64,000 bases of DNA. Source: Ecdyonurus torrentis. Lineage: Eukaryota; Arthropoda; Insecta; Ephemeroptera; Heptageniidae. The translations under genes were made by a program, and so were the position numbers. The stretch spans positions 46,961,030-47,025,029 of the forward strand of contig OX439128.1 of the NCBI GenBank assembly GCA_949318235.1, written 5' to 3'. Below the pieces are notes generated by a model that searched no databases, was not told the origin of the DNA, and saw nothing but the letters and a program-made list of their open reading frames with translations. The first letter of the stretch is position 1, and every line of letters begins with the position of its first letter. This document shows positions 31,024-44,291 of this stretch, in pieces.

Positions 31024-31401
31024 CTCTGCAATTCTAAACTTTATGAATTAGAAAAATGTACAGATTAATAAATGTAAAGTAAAGTCTTACGCATAAACTG
31101 TACTTTCAATTTCAATGCAAAATATCATAAGCTTTTTGTCGATTATAATTAATAATAACAATTTTAATTAAATATGGACAAAAATTAAATACGTAATAAT
31201 ATACTAGCTCATTTTTAGCACAAGTTGTTCAATGCATCTTAATTTATACTATACTGCATAATAACTATGTTGCACAGAATAATTATTTATGTTGTTCCAA
31301 TTGAGCATTATTTATGCTATAATGTCATACATGTAGCATAAATTACGTATTTTATTATTTTCGTGAACTTAATAACAAAAAGAATACTCATACTGTTTGG
31401 C

Positions 31402-31442
<41 letters not shown>

Positions 31443-31696
31443 GTGGAGCTATTATTTTATGCAAATTGTAATATTTATCTTATTTTAAATGTAGTGAAGA
31501 GAAACATTGAATTTTTGTTGCCCGGTAGAATATTTTATGTATTAGATATCCAACTAAGCGAGTATGTTTAATTATTTCAGAGAAGTCATTTGACCACAAC
31601 AACAGTCGGACCATGGTGTCACAAGTGTCCATTGCATTGAACCCAATGGGAGGAGCAAGTGATGATGTCTTTGATGATCGATCCAGTAACTCCTGA
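27162..31696 (+). CDS. Tre1: Tre1-type G protein-coupled receptor (complete, 395 aa)
   Basis: Coding exons: 27162-27286, 27946-28086, 28178-28348, 29372-29499, 29680-29833, 30150-30334, 30478-30645, 31581-31696. All have GT-AG borders and phases that join without a break. The product is a class A GPCR of the Tre1/Moody family. It has an N-glycosylated N-terminus, TM1 with the GN motif (VLGNTLTVIALLRC), and the family's NRY in place of DRY at residues 145-147 (NRYVMI). It also has the TCSILVDKQGRS extracellular loop, CYARIF in TM5, a Lys/Arg-rich third loop and NPFIY in TM7. The tail ends DDVFDDRSSNS. Length is close to Drosophila Tre1, which guides germ-cell and neuroblast polarity and migration. 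AATAAA lies 26 bp past the stop. The start is the first ATG in the exon. Moody is the close alternative. Confidence 0.88.
27528..27832 (+). mobile_element. TAGGGTG MITE copy 2, in the Tre1-type gene intron
   Basis: Lies in the intron between the first two coding exons. It begins TATAGGGTGtgtgcgcatgac and follows the copy at 48 kb over its whole length, in the opposite orientation. No protein is encoded. Confidence 0.7.
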
Positions 31697-32163
31697 AAGA
31701 AAACAGAGTCGTTTCGTTTGGAATAAATCAAATATCCAAACTATGTGCAAATTTAGGGAAAAGACTTCGTTATATCTCTACAAAGAGGATTTTTTTTATT
31801 ATTATTATTACAAAATTCATTTCATCATGTTTTATTATTGTTATTTATTATACATTACTTACTTTTTATCAGTATTTCATTATTATTATAATTTATTTAA
31901 TTGAAACATATATCTAAAAAAAAAAAAAAAATCTTGAATATCTAAATTTTATGACTTTTTTTTTTTTTTTTTTTTTTTTTTGCATGCAGGTTTCTATATT
32001 TCCGCTACTCATGTTTATTTGTGAATTTATTTTTAGTTCAACCGCAAAATATATATATAAAAAAATCATATGTAAACATGACATTAGAAGATATTTATAG
32101 GAAATATCCTATGTAAATACTATTTTATTATGTTTTTATGATACATACTGTATATATATGTTC

Positions 32164-32211
<48 letters not shown>

Positions 32212-32791
32212 AGAAGATTTACTAGGAACAGTCTGTAACTATATGCCGTAATATTATAATATAATTTAACATAAAAATCACGCCCACTGTCTTTGTTCCG
32301 TACATATTTGAGTGCCATATTGGTAATTGACATTTAACTTAAAAATTAATATATAGCTTTGTGAAGCAAAATATTATATTAAATATTTATCCTTTTTCTT
32401 TATTTTAAAAACTAGTCGTTATTATTACAACTTTAAGGGACTGTAAAACCACCGTTATTGTAAATAGAATCTTATGTAATTATATAATTTTAGTTCGTGA
32501 TATTCACGCTATTTGTTGTATTTTAAGGTTTATGAGCACAATTGTGCTCGTAAATAATTTGCATGTAGAAAATATTGTATATTTAAATAAATCTTTCTCG
32601 AACATGAAAAATTTATGTATACACATAACTATGGATAGTTTTGTAATAAAATATATTACAAAAAATAATCATTTTTTTTTTCTGTTTAAAAATGGTTTCA
32701 ATAATTTTTTATGCCTAAATAAGCTTTTTAAAACGAATAGAGTAAATTCTTGTTTGACAGATCTCGTTACGAGAACTTTATTTGTTTATTT
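31697..32791. other. Intergenic: Tre1-type 3'UTR and spacer
   Basis: AT-rich, with long poly-T/poly-A runs near 31957-31981 and 32166-32209. A 120-codon open frame at 32532-32894 on the plus strand lacks any known domain and has the composition of random AT-rich DNA. It probably overlaps the promoter of the next gene. Confidence 0.5.
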
Positions 32792-32805
32792 GTTACCATG
32801 GCAAC
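32792..32805 (+). promoter_or_regulatory. X-box (RFX binding site) upstream of the Piezo-blade gene
   Basis: GTTACCATGGCAAC is a full match to the RYYNYY(n)RRNRAC X-box consensus, with near-perfect dyad symmetry. It lies 120 bp before the ATG of the Piezo-blade gene, within the usual range for RFX sites that drive ciliary and ciliated-sensory-neuron genes. The match is read directly; RFX regulation is inferred. Confidence 0.6.
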
Positions 32806-32925
32806 CAAGAAATTTCAAAATAAAAGACAAACTGTTGATATTCGACACATCAGTTTTGAACTGCCTTCTTCCCTTGTGGATTGAAGTACCGTGATTTAAT
32901 TATAGTTAACTAGCGTTAAGAAAAA

Positions 32926-35900
32926 ATGCTTATTAATTTAAATACGGAAGTTAAAGGTATTGTATGGAGTGAAATTATTACTACAGTTTTAGCTGGGATT
33001 TTTTGGCATCTTCAAACTTTTTTGATGTTATTTGGTAAGTAAAAAATAACAATTTAATGTTTTGTAAGTTATTAAATTTTATAATAAGCTCTCTCTTTTT
33101 TTTTTTTTTTTTTTTTTGTAGCACGCGAATGTTCTATTTTTTTATTCATTACAATGAAAGAGATAAAAAAATTAAAAGTTGAAGAATTTTTTTTTTATTT
33201 GAAACACATTTTAATGTAAAATAATATCATCCACCTAAAATCTCAAACTAAACAGTCTCGAAATATAAAATTTACATAAAGTAAAGTTGAAATGTATCTT
33301 TAAAGCTTAATTAGGTCTGAGCTGACCACATCGTGCAAGGACGGTCATGTATTTAAGTTATCCTAATTTGAAAGAAAACAAAACATTATTGAAAAAAAAA
33401 GGGGGGGTTTTCTAATTAAATATAAGATAAGATTATTTGCTTTGCTGCATATAATTTGCTTTAGAAAGTAAAAATAATTATGATGAAAATAAGGTTTCTC
33501 ATTTGACTAATGGTTGCCCCAAGTAGATAACTCACTCCCTTAAATAGAAACAAATACGTCAAATTGTATACCATTTTCATTATTTATTTATTTTATTATT
33601 TTGTATCAGTTTTTACTGAAGACTTCTCGGTGTACTCTCTTTTTGTGCTGCTGTTGAAGCCATCCGTGCGCTCACCAACGAAACCAGGAGGTAGGTTCCT
33701 TGACACATTTTTTTATTATTAATTTTCTTTACTACATGAAATACTAAAAAAGAAAGAAATAATCATAACTAATAAAAGAAAAGAGTGCACTTATCATTTT
33801 CTCTAAATGTTATTAAGTCATATTTACAAGGTGCAATATTTTCTATGTACAATAAATTTTATTACATGCAATATGCAACTTCAGATAATCAGGACGCGGC
33901 ACTAGCAAGGGTCATCATTTATTTATGTTAATTTTGGCCTGCTATAGGACTTACCATTTTAATTGAGGGATTTAAGTTTTGAATTTATGACTTCAGAATT
34001 GTTAAAACACATTAAATCGCACATCATCATAAAGTAAAAAGCACAACTCAAAAAGTATTTAGGACCTGAATGAGCCCTGGTGAAAGGAACAAGGTGAAAA
34101 ATGTGCTCAAATTTGGCTCCTAATGAGGATCTGGGTTCCACCAGAAATGTCAGTTTCTCAAAGCTGAATTTTTTAAATATGGATTAAAATGACAATTTAT
34201 TACCACATTTGAAAGGTCGACAATGAGAAACAGAAATTTTTGACGGAACCCAGACCTTCATTTGGAGACGACTTTGAGTAAATTTTTGACCTCGTTCCTT
34301 TCACTGGGGCTCGTTTACGTCCTAAGTACTTTTTGAGTTGTGCTTTTTACTTTATGATGATGTGCAATTTAATGTGACTGACAATATTGAAGCGAGAAAT
34401 TAAAACCCTCAATTTAACATGGTAAGCCCTATTGCAGGCCAAAATTAACATAAAACTAATAATGACCCTTGCCAGTGATCAACATGATGACCCTTGTCAG
34501 TGATAAGTGCTGATTATGTGAAGTTACCTATTTACATTTAAAACTATTAAACTTTGTAACAGTTAAAGTATTGCAGTGCAAAATATTATTGCTCCGTGAG
34601 AACAGGTCATTACATTAATGTGATTATTTTTAAAGTAAATAGCATGATATAGTAATAATATTACTAGAATAATAGTATTTAAAGTTATAAAAGTAAAATT
34701 ACGGAAGGGCTTTGTATTTCAATATAATATGCAAATTTCTTCCCATTGTTATACTAGGATGGCATGGTGCATACGTTATCATCGTGACTTTGCTGAGCGT
34801 ACTACAATTTGCTTTCCAAATATCAAACTCTTACACAGGAATTAGAGATCTTCCACCATGTAAGTTAATGATTTTATTTTAAAGCACAAAAGTCTATAAT
34901 ATAATACTATAATATAAAAAAAAAAAAAATTGTATATGCGCCTGATTTACAGTCAGTATACTGTACCGCAGTACAAACCTGTTGAACAAGTTGCCTACCT
35001 ATGCAGGCGTTTAGTGAGAGCTGAATTTTATTTCAGGCTCTACTACATGGCTTCTCATCAACTTCTTGCTGACACCATTTAGAGGAGTAGATTTTCGTGA
35101 TATTATTTCCTCCATTCTAAACCTTGTAACGTGCGTGGTTTGCTTCAGGCTGCCCAAGAAGATTAACTACGAGATTAGACGACCAAAATGGTCACAGCTC
35201 TCATCACAAACATGGGAAAAAATTGGTAAGCAGAGCGTAAAATTAAGTTTATTATATTACAATATGTTTTATTTATACGATGTTATTATATGATTTCAGC
35301 AAGTTTTCACTGCGCTGCATGGCTTTTTGTGGCAGGTTGTATGTGGCCTTCTATCTTAAGTGCTCCATACTTTGTATGTGCATTAGGATGTGCCATAGCT
35401 TGGGCATGGAACGTACCATGTTTCTCTGTACGTACTTTTCGTTGGTTAATGCGTGCATTACTTGTGGTAACTGTAGCCCACCAGTTTTTAATTCTGAGTT
35501 ACCAGACACCCTGGTCACAACGTACTTTCCCGCCAACTGACACACTCGTCAGGTAAGCAAAGTTAGACCACCATCCTGATAATACCATGGACTTCATCGT
35601 TAAAAACATTACGTCTTACAGGTTGATGGGAATCACGAGACTGTTGCCACTCCCATGTTTGCAAGACATTGAACCAGTAGAAATGTTTCCAGTGATTCCA
35701 GCACGACTTAATCCTCTTGTTATTCTCTTCCTATATTACGCTCTTCGTAGTTTTTTGCGTGGTCTCGTTTCTAAGCAAGAAGTGTCAGTAAGTATTAAGT
35801 TATTCCAATATAATTTATTAATAGACACTAATTTTTGTTAATTGTTTATAGGAGCATGATTCTGAAGCAGATTCAGTTTCACCTTCAATTGACTTGCCAA

Positions 35901-38165
35901 GTGAGAGAAAACAAGGTATGACATGACAAAATACTGTATAATATATAAAATATAACATAGACACACTTAGCAGTTATCATATTTTTCATTAAGAAAATGT
36001 CATATTACATTGTACTGATGAATTCAAAATTTTATATCTTAGGGAAAGAAAAAGAAACAAATCTGGAGGACTTACTATTGGGTACTATCAACAACACTAT
36101 CATGATGGTAAGTTTATTTACTACACGCCTAAAAATATACTTTTAGAAATTTATTAAGTTTATTAAGTAAAAATGTTAGGTGGTATGGAAAACAGCTTTT
36201 CAGTAACTTATGAAAAATCAGTTTAAATTGAAATAATGAATAGAAGGCTGTTTTTATTTAAACCTCAAGTATAAACTTAACAATCATTGTAGTTTGTAGT
36301 ATGAAGTTAGGATTTTTAAATTCTTAAGAAGATTAATGTTTAATGTGTAAAAAAAGTATAAAAAATAGAAGAAATGTTACTAAAGTATGACCATCACATA
36401 ATATTCAGTTTCTATACTTATACTGTTAAAACTTAGAGAATTTTACATTGAAATTAAAAATATATATATAAATGATTTTTACGTTTTGAATTGTAGCACT
36501 AATAACATAATTTTTATTGTTTAGTAAAAAAATACGATTTTCTCATCTCAATCAGTTTCAAAGTTTTTATCCCATATATAGATTTTTTTTACATTAATTC
36601 CAAGACATTTCAAATTTGGAACAGATTTGGAGTGTGGTGTTCCACTCATGGTTGGGATTCCTGATGTTGCTGTGGGCCAACGTAATGTGGATGGTTCCGA
36701 GGCAAAACAGCGCCATGGGAGTTTCCTCTCGCGTTCTCTCTATCTACGCCTCACTGCTTCTATTAGCGTCTTTCTGCTTTAGTGTGGACTACGAATGGCC
36801 CTCGCACTTTGGTGCTGTCTCACTTCAGCAGCTCGGTCTGCTGACAGACTTCTCCAGTACCCTTACCCCGCTGCTCATCAAGGTACTCAATGTCGACGGG
36901 GGAAAAATATCAAAGTGATTTGTCGTACATTAATAGAAATATAATTTTATCAGGAGAAGAAAAAAATTTGTATAACTTTTTTTTTTTTTTTTTTTTTTGT
37001 TTCAGTGCGGGTTTACTCTCATATTTATGGTAGTTCTGCGACAGTACACGAGGCCATATTTTGTGGGACTTCGCATTCCAGTCTCAGGTACTATTTTATA
37101 ACAGAGGTTCAAGATATTCACCATATAAATTTGAAATAAATAATTAATTAGCAAAAGGAAAAGTTATTATAAGTAATTACTTCACATTACAGGCTTCAAG
37201 CATACGGTTCAAGTGATATGTTTGATGTGGGTTCGCTTCGGTTTTCTCGTGGGTATTATTGTAATGAACTCGTACGACCATAAGACGTATAAAACAAATA
37301 GCGTTTCAGGCACCTTATCCATCCTGGCCGCAATTGTAAGCTTGATATAACTTTTTTGTTCTTAAATATCTTGAAATTACAACATATTTAATATTTTCAG
37401 ATTTGGCCAAGAAACATACGTATTCCATTACTTGTGTTTTTCATTGGGTTACTGTCTTCATGTGAGCTTAAATTAGCACTTATCTACACGTATCAGTTTG
37501 ATGGGTCTCCAGAGTTTTTTGATTCCATTTTTTCTGGCTTCAATATCGTAACGTAAGTTTGGGTATAATATGTTACAATAAGAGTATTTTATTGTCTATA
37601 TTGTTACTGTGAGACGGAAAGTAGAGACTGTAGGGTTGACTTTATTGGCTCAAATATGTTTGTTTTATGCTCAAGAAAGCTACGTTTCAGCACTATGTAG
37701 ACATAAAACTCCACTGCAAAGTTCCTCTGTTACAACATAGAAAAGCATTAAGCGTCCAATAAACAATTATGTTATAAATGTGTGTTACTCTATGTAGTAT
37801 TATAATATACAATGATGTACAAAAATTCTGTGAGTGCATATTATTGATACATATTTTTACAGACTCGAGCAAACTCTCGGACTGCAAGTTTTGCCCAAGA
37901 ATAGACTTCTGGTTCACTTATGGTTGCCCACACTTGCCGCTATGTTGTCTGCTATCTTTTTCACAGTAATCGCCAAGGACATGTACACCAATTATGCAAA
38001 ATGGTAAGGGTTATTATTATACAACTTTTCTCGTATCGTGATCCAAGTACACCACTCACCAGACTAAAATATATAACAATAATGAACCTTTCTAGCTGGT
38101 GGAGGTGGAAGAAAGGTGCGCAACGTTTTCTTGTGACTTCAGCCGACCCAGAGATGTACAACTAG
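32926..38165 (+). CDS. Piezo N-terminal blade-only protein (624 aa)
   Basis: Exons: 32926-33034, 33610-33690, 34758-34859, 35037-35225, 35300-35552, 35622-35787, 35852-35915, 36043-36107, 36625-36882, 37006-37087, 37193-37335, 37401-37552, 37863-38003, 38096-38165. All phases join into one open frame. The protein is a multi-pass membrane protein matching the first quarter of Piezo mechanosensitive channels in order. Landmarks are a first helix pair with LLLKP, GWHGAYV..LQFAFQI, AGCMWPSILSAPYF, LSYQTPW, then VVFHSWLGFLMLLWA, VSLQQLGL, VLRQY and LIYTYQFDG..LEQTLGLQ. It stops after CWWRWKKGAQRF..DPEMYN. The rest of the blade, beam, anchor, cap and pore are absent, and the next gene starts 1 kb downstream. 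Exons 7-8 encode a charged loop. The intact frame argues against a pseudogene. It could be a regulatory subunit or decoy (inference). Confidence 0.82.
33900..34477. mobile_element. Foldback element of about 580 bp in intron 2 of the Piezo-blade gene
   Basis: The segment from cactagcaagggtcat through ggcctgctataggacttacc and the aaagcacaactcaaaaagta block recurs inverted, ending in aatgacccttgccagtg. The centre is near 34190. The arms differ at a modest number of positions. There is no coding capacity and splice sites are unaffected. Confidence 0.75.
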
Positions 38166-39155
38166 TTGGTCTTGTGAAATACAAGGAATCAACTAGATGC
38201 CTTACTTTAATGTTATTAAAACTCATCATTGATTTAATTTTATATCAGTAATCTAATGTAATTTTGTTTGATTGGTAAATTATATTGTCTGTATATAATA
38301 TTGCATTTGTTAATTGTTATTTACACTTAACAAGAAAAAAATAGTACCGTTGAAGTACGTGTTTGTGTGTAAGGTGTGTCTTTAAAATGAATTAAAATTT
38401 AATTTAAAATATATTTTTTTACATAAAAAAATATAAAACTGTGTTTTTTTTCCTATTCCGGTCTCTCCCTTTCTCGTAGTTCCTTGATTTTTAAGTTAAA
38501 ATATGCAAGTGCCACACCTTTATGTATAAATTTATTGTAGCTTTGTTACAATTTTACTAATAAGCTAGAAATTAATGAATCACTCTGCTACTCACACCTA
38601 TTTTTCAACTATTTTTAGGGCCAACGGCTATTCACTGTGTTGAATCCAGACTAGATATAAGGTGTTTTTTTCTATACTTTAAGGAAAAAATAAAAAGTCA
38701 TTGACTCAACTATAGTTTCTAGAAAAAAAAATCATTCATAATACACATTATTAGCATAAGTTTTAAATTATTTGTAATATTTAGTTCAGCTTACTGACAA
38801 TCGATCTTTAAAATAAAAGTGAGGCCTAAACTGTAATTATAAAATAAGAAAAAGTAGGTATGTAGGCTTTGTATATAAAAATTAATACTGTATTATAATA
38901 ATAATTTTTCATGTATATTAATTTGTTATAACTTAATGACCAGTGTATTTTATATAGTATATAGAATGTAGGGTGATGAGACAATTAGTTATGTTATATA
39001 TAGTTGAGTTGTATTATTGATGATGATGGTGGTGGAGGTGCAAAGCTACGTATATACCAAGGTATATCTGCACGCCACAAGCGTGCGCAGTTTCAGCTTG
39101 CGAGATCTGAGTCGCAAGAGTGTATAGAGAAGAAGACAGTAGCAGTAGGGCCGCC
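38166..39155 (+). other. 3'UTR of the Piezo-blade gene and promoter of the MNNL gene
   Basis: AT-rich up to about 38990, with an AATAAA at 38689-38694 and others further on. A G+C-richer block at about 39020-39155 leads into the ideal Kozak context gccgccATGG of the MNNL gene and is probably its 5'UTR. No further Piezo exons were seen here. Confidence 0.5.
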
Positions 39156-39564
39156 ATGGAAGATGTAACTCGCGCGTGTGTAGCGCTGCTCTGCTTGATC
39201 CTCATCAGGTCAGCTCAAACTGTAAGTACATTACATAAGAGTTTAAAACATCATGCCAATCAAAATGTATAAAATTATGTTATATTATACTCGATATCAT
39301 GTGATTTTAGTAGAAAAATATCTCAAAGAAATAAATGGAAAAAGTAATTTTATCTTCCGTGATAATGAGTAATTGAAAGTTCAGCGTGTATTATATTACA
39401 GGTGAAATGAAAAATTTAATAGTATACACTATACATATTCTCACGAATTAATATTTTACCAATTTTGCTAAATTATAATTATTTTAAACTCTTAAAACAG
39501 ATAATATAAGTTGTATGAAAAAGAAAATCAAGTAATAGAAGTAAAACATCTATTTTCGTTTTTC

Positions 39565-39596
<32 letters not shown>

Positions 39597-40166
39597 CTAA
39601 CATTTTGCAATACCAAATAATGTAAAATTTTGCTTTCCTTTGTTCAAAATTTTTGTTCATGGGATGTTTTCCTTGTTTAATGGACTGGAAACACTGTTGC
39701 ATCATTTAGCTAGCATCTTTTGAAAATTTTGAATTTAAATTTGTTTTTTTATGCACTTAACTAAATTGTTAAAATAAGCTTCACTTTTTTTGTTTACAAT
39801 TATAATTCATTTATTTATATTAAACTATATAATAATAAAGTTTTCCTGCCTTTTTTTCTCTATATTGTGATATTTTCAACCCATTTTTTGCCTCAGAAAT
39901 AAAATTCTGTTCTTGAGTAGTCAAAATTTAATTGTTTGCATGAAAAAAATCAGTAGGGAATTCCTTTGACTCAATTTGTTACGCCGCGTGTATACACCAT
40001 TCTTACGAAGTGTTTATTATAAATTTTCCTCCCAGAAAAAAGGGAAAAGGTTATTGCTCCTATTTTAAACAGCTTCATGGTTGTCCAAAAGAATTAAAAT
40101 TTTTTTTCAATGCGTTTGATTGGTTGATAACGTTGTCATAATTTTTAATGAAAAAGAACTGCCAAG

Positions 40167-40232
<66 letters not shown>

Positions 40233-42054
40233 TGCGCAAAATAGCAATTCATTATAAAAGTCTCAAGATGATTGACTGATGTATATCCTAACCAGAAACT
40301 TCATATCGTTTTTTTCTGACAATGTCAGGTAGTGAGAGAAATAGAAGAGTCGAAGCAATTGCCAATTAGTAAGCACATAATACTGGTTTATTACGGATTT
40401 TTTTTTAATGATAATTGGTATTGCTATTTATTAAAACTTTATTCTGATTTCTTTGTAAATTTTAATCAAGGATTTCCTTTATAAGTTTTCACTGCATGCT
40501 ACTTTTTTCACAACGTTTCTAGCTGTGAAATTCAGGAAAATATTTTGGAAGAAATTATTTGATAATAATGTTCTTTTAATGTCTGAATGATAATAATCAC
40601 AATCACTAATACTGCTAATAATACATGTATGATAACTATTTAACACTGCAAAACAACTTTAACAGCAATAGTCACAATTAATGTTAAAATTTTCAGATTA
40701 ATTTAATTTTTTCTAATATTATTTTTGTTCAACAGTTGGGCTCTCCTGGCATCATGCAAATGCAAGTTGAAGGTTTTTACAATACTCACGGACGAGATTC
40801 TGCTGGACGCTGTTGCTCACTTCCTGCAAATTCAACTGCAAGAACACCACTTTTTTGTCCAGGCACATGTCGTACATTTTTCCGAGTTTGTGCAGCCAAA
40901 GTTGGACCAAATTGGCCAGATGAGCCAGACCTACGACAGAATACTCTTGCATGTCCCTTGGGGCTTCTTGTGACGCCACCCATTGCCAACAACTCGCTCG
41001 ACCCGCAGCAAGATGGTGTGCTGATTATGAGATTCCCGTACCGCGAGTGGCCCGTAAGTCAAGTGTGTAGCCTCCTCAAATATATTTAATTAGCTTGCTT
41101 CTTTCTATTTGTAACAAATTATTGGGGTAAATAAGCCAGCTTGCGTAAACAAGTTCTTTGCAATAATATGCTTGCGCACTTTGAGAGAACACAATTTGCA
41201 TAAATTGGAAGAAATTTAGCCATTTTTTTTTTATCAAATCTCTATGTATGTCAAAATAATAAAAATACAAAAAATAAATAAAAATCAATGAAAGAACTCT
41301 GTGCTTTGCTTTAACCTGCTTTATAAATCATAACTTAAAAATGTCACAGCAAATGTCAAAATAATTGTGTTTAATAGTAAATAATTTGTACTCCTGTTCT
41401 AAAATTAACCTGTAATATAATTGATAACTGACACTAAAAACTGACAAGTTGTTGTGATTGTAACACCAAGCTTATTAATTACACAGTGTTTGTAGCAAAG
41501 AGCACGTACGCAAGTACCTTCACCTTGTGTCTTGTGCACCAAATGATTCTCACAGTCATTAGCTTTTATTTTTTTTTAACTTCCTGCACCGAGCTCGTTA
41601 GACTCATTCGAGGTTTTAATTGCAAAACTACTTAAATCTATTTCTTATGATTAATGCTATTCACATGTAAACTTAATTATTTTGTATGAAGACACTGCTT
41701 ACTTCATGGATGATTAATGATTGTTTATTATACATTTTGTTGTCTTGTAACCTAGAGCATGCAAAAATCCAGACCATGAACTTCATATGAACAAATATTT
41801 AGCGCAACCTTTTATTTTTATTGTTTCTTCTATATCTGCAAGCTAATTTTTTTTTTTTTTTTTTTTTTTTACTTTAATGGTATTTAATGTTAAAATAAAT
41901 GATTTAAATTGTCACAATTTTATATAGAACTGTTTTGAATTTGTTACAGGGCAAGGTGAAGATTGTACTCGAGGCATGGCATGATGTCACAGGCAGTTTG
42001 TTCGAGCAAGACCCACGAGTCTCGCTTGGAGGTATATGTCCTTCAAACATAAAA

Positions 42055-42085
<31 letters not shown>

Positions 42086-42411
42086 GCTCCAGTAACCATT
42101 GGCACTATAGACTTAAAAAATTTTACTTCGAAACTTTAAATGATCTTGTGAACCACTTTTGCTTTCTTTCATGGCTCAAAAAGCAAGAGTATAATTAAAT
42201 ATATGTATACAAATTAATATAATTGAATTTGCTAAAATATAGTTTAAGGTTTAAGGTGCACTAATTACTTATTAGTGATTATATGTATACTGACGGAATA
42301 TCAATTAGCAATATAAAAATATACCATGGACCAGGCCCGGCTTGGCATAAGGCCTTAGGCCGGGATCCCGGCCCGGGCTTTTGCCTTTGCGGGCCTTTTG
42401 GCTTGCTCTTC

Positions 42412-42456
<45 letters not shown>

Positions 42457-43705
42457 AGAAAGGAAAAGAAAAAACTTTTAAAATTTTGCCCATATTTTTT
42501 CAAATTTATTTTGTATATTATGAATTTACTCTACAGTATATCAGGGGGGGTCAAATACACGTGGCCCTAAGGTCGCATGCAGCCCGCGAGATCGTTTAGT
42601 GCGGCCCGCGGAACCTCCGATTAAAAAAAAAAATAATAAAAAATATATTGGTGTATTACAGGTTTTTGTCTCCCCTTTTTTTAGTTTCATATTCACGGTG
42701 TTAATATTTTGAGTAAAACGTACATTATTTGCGTAAAAAATTAATAGCTACGTCCCCTTTTAGAACAATTTTTCGCCTCTGGCGGGCCTTTACCCCCATT
42801 CAGTGAAAGACTGCGGCCCGCAAATGATTCTTAGGACCGGCTTTGGCCCGGCATGCGAAATGAGTTTGACACCCCTGCTGTATATGATGCATGCACACAA
42901 ATTACTCGTAAAAGCGCATTTTTCTATTGTAATCATTGCGACTGTTGCAAGCCAAACAAATTTAATATGCACTTGGGCTGGTTTTGCATAATCGGGCTCC
43001 AGGACTGGGACTTTGCTTTTGCGGGCCTTTGGTTTTGATGAGGAAAAAAAGAAGAAGTTCAAAGACCCTTAGGAAAAATAGCTCTTTTTTTATTACTTTA
43101 ATAAAAGTATTATCATATTTTTTAATTGTTAATTTTAATTTAACTTATTAAAAAACTGTCGTATTTGTGTATTGCCACATTATTGCTTGCGCGCATATTT
43201 AAACAAATTATTATAATTTTGAAAGTTATTAAATTTATATTTTTTCTATAAAATACATTAACTATATATTTTTCATAATATTTAATCGAATTGAGCCCGT
43301 GAATGACTCGTGGAAAAAAAATAAGGAAAAGAAAAAAAAATTAGAAAAGAATACAAACATTTTTTTTAAAAGAATGCATGACTTTTTTAGTATATGTTTA
43401 TAATTCCTTAACATGCTAAATCTCTTGAATTTAATATTTAAAAAAATAATAATCAATTTGTGACTATAATTTTACAAAAACACAATTTTTGTATAATAAT
43501 GAAAAATGAGCTTTTTTCATCAGGCTCGATTTTTTTTTTTTTTTTTTTTTTAATTTCGGCTTAAATTTCAAATTTACCAAGTTTAGGCTCGTTTTTCGGA
43601 TTCAAGCTCAATTTCAAGCTCAACCCAGGGTTGCAAGTCAAACCGTTCAAAAAATGTCAAGTTCTTTACATGTCTAATTATGATGAATTTATATTTCCCT
43701 GTTCA

Positions 43706-43743
<38 letters not shown>

Positions 43744-44244
43744 TATTTTATTTGCACTTAATTTTAAATCACTCCAATGTATTCCTTCAATGCGGATTTT
43801 TTTTTTCTATCATATTTCATACATCAATTTTTAATAATACATTTTTAAAGGCAGCCGAACTCATGAAATATATCAAATGGCATGCGGTTCAATTGCATAA
43901 TTATTTTTCAATTTAATAATATTTTTTATGCGTTACACATTGTTGTAAAAAGTGTGAAAAAATAATAAAAATTTAGTACAGAATTAGCGTAAAAACCAGG
44001 TGCCACGCCCCCTTTTAAAAAAATTTCGCCTGCGGCGCAAATTTCGCTGTGCGGGCCTTTTCTTAAGGTAACCGGCCCGGGCTTTTAGCTCCCAAGCCGG
44101 CCCTGCCATGGACGGTCCAAAAAGAATTCAAAAAAAAAAAAAAAAAAAAAAAATTCCATCATATATTATACAGTATAAAATATTAGTTGCTCTCCTGCCA
44201 ATGTGTGTATGCTATTAATACACACACACACTGGCAGGAGAGCA

Positions 44245-44291
<47 letters not shown>

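Noticed and set aside
32532..32894. Protein-coding gene of 120 aa upstream of the Piezo-blade gene
   Set aside because: Composition follows AT-rich background, there is no domain or signal, and the frame spans the X-box promoter region.
32926..38165. Piezo pseudogene
   Set aside because: All 14 exons keep the frame and consensus splice sites, and no internal stop was met, which is not expected of a decaying copy.
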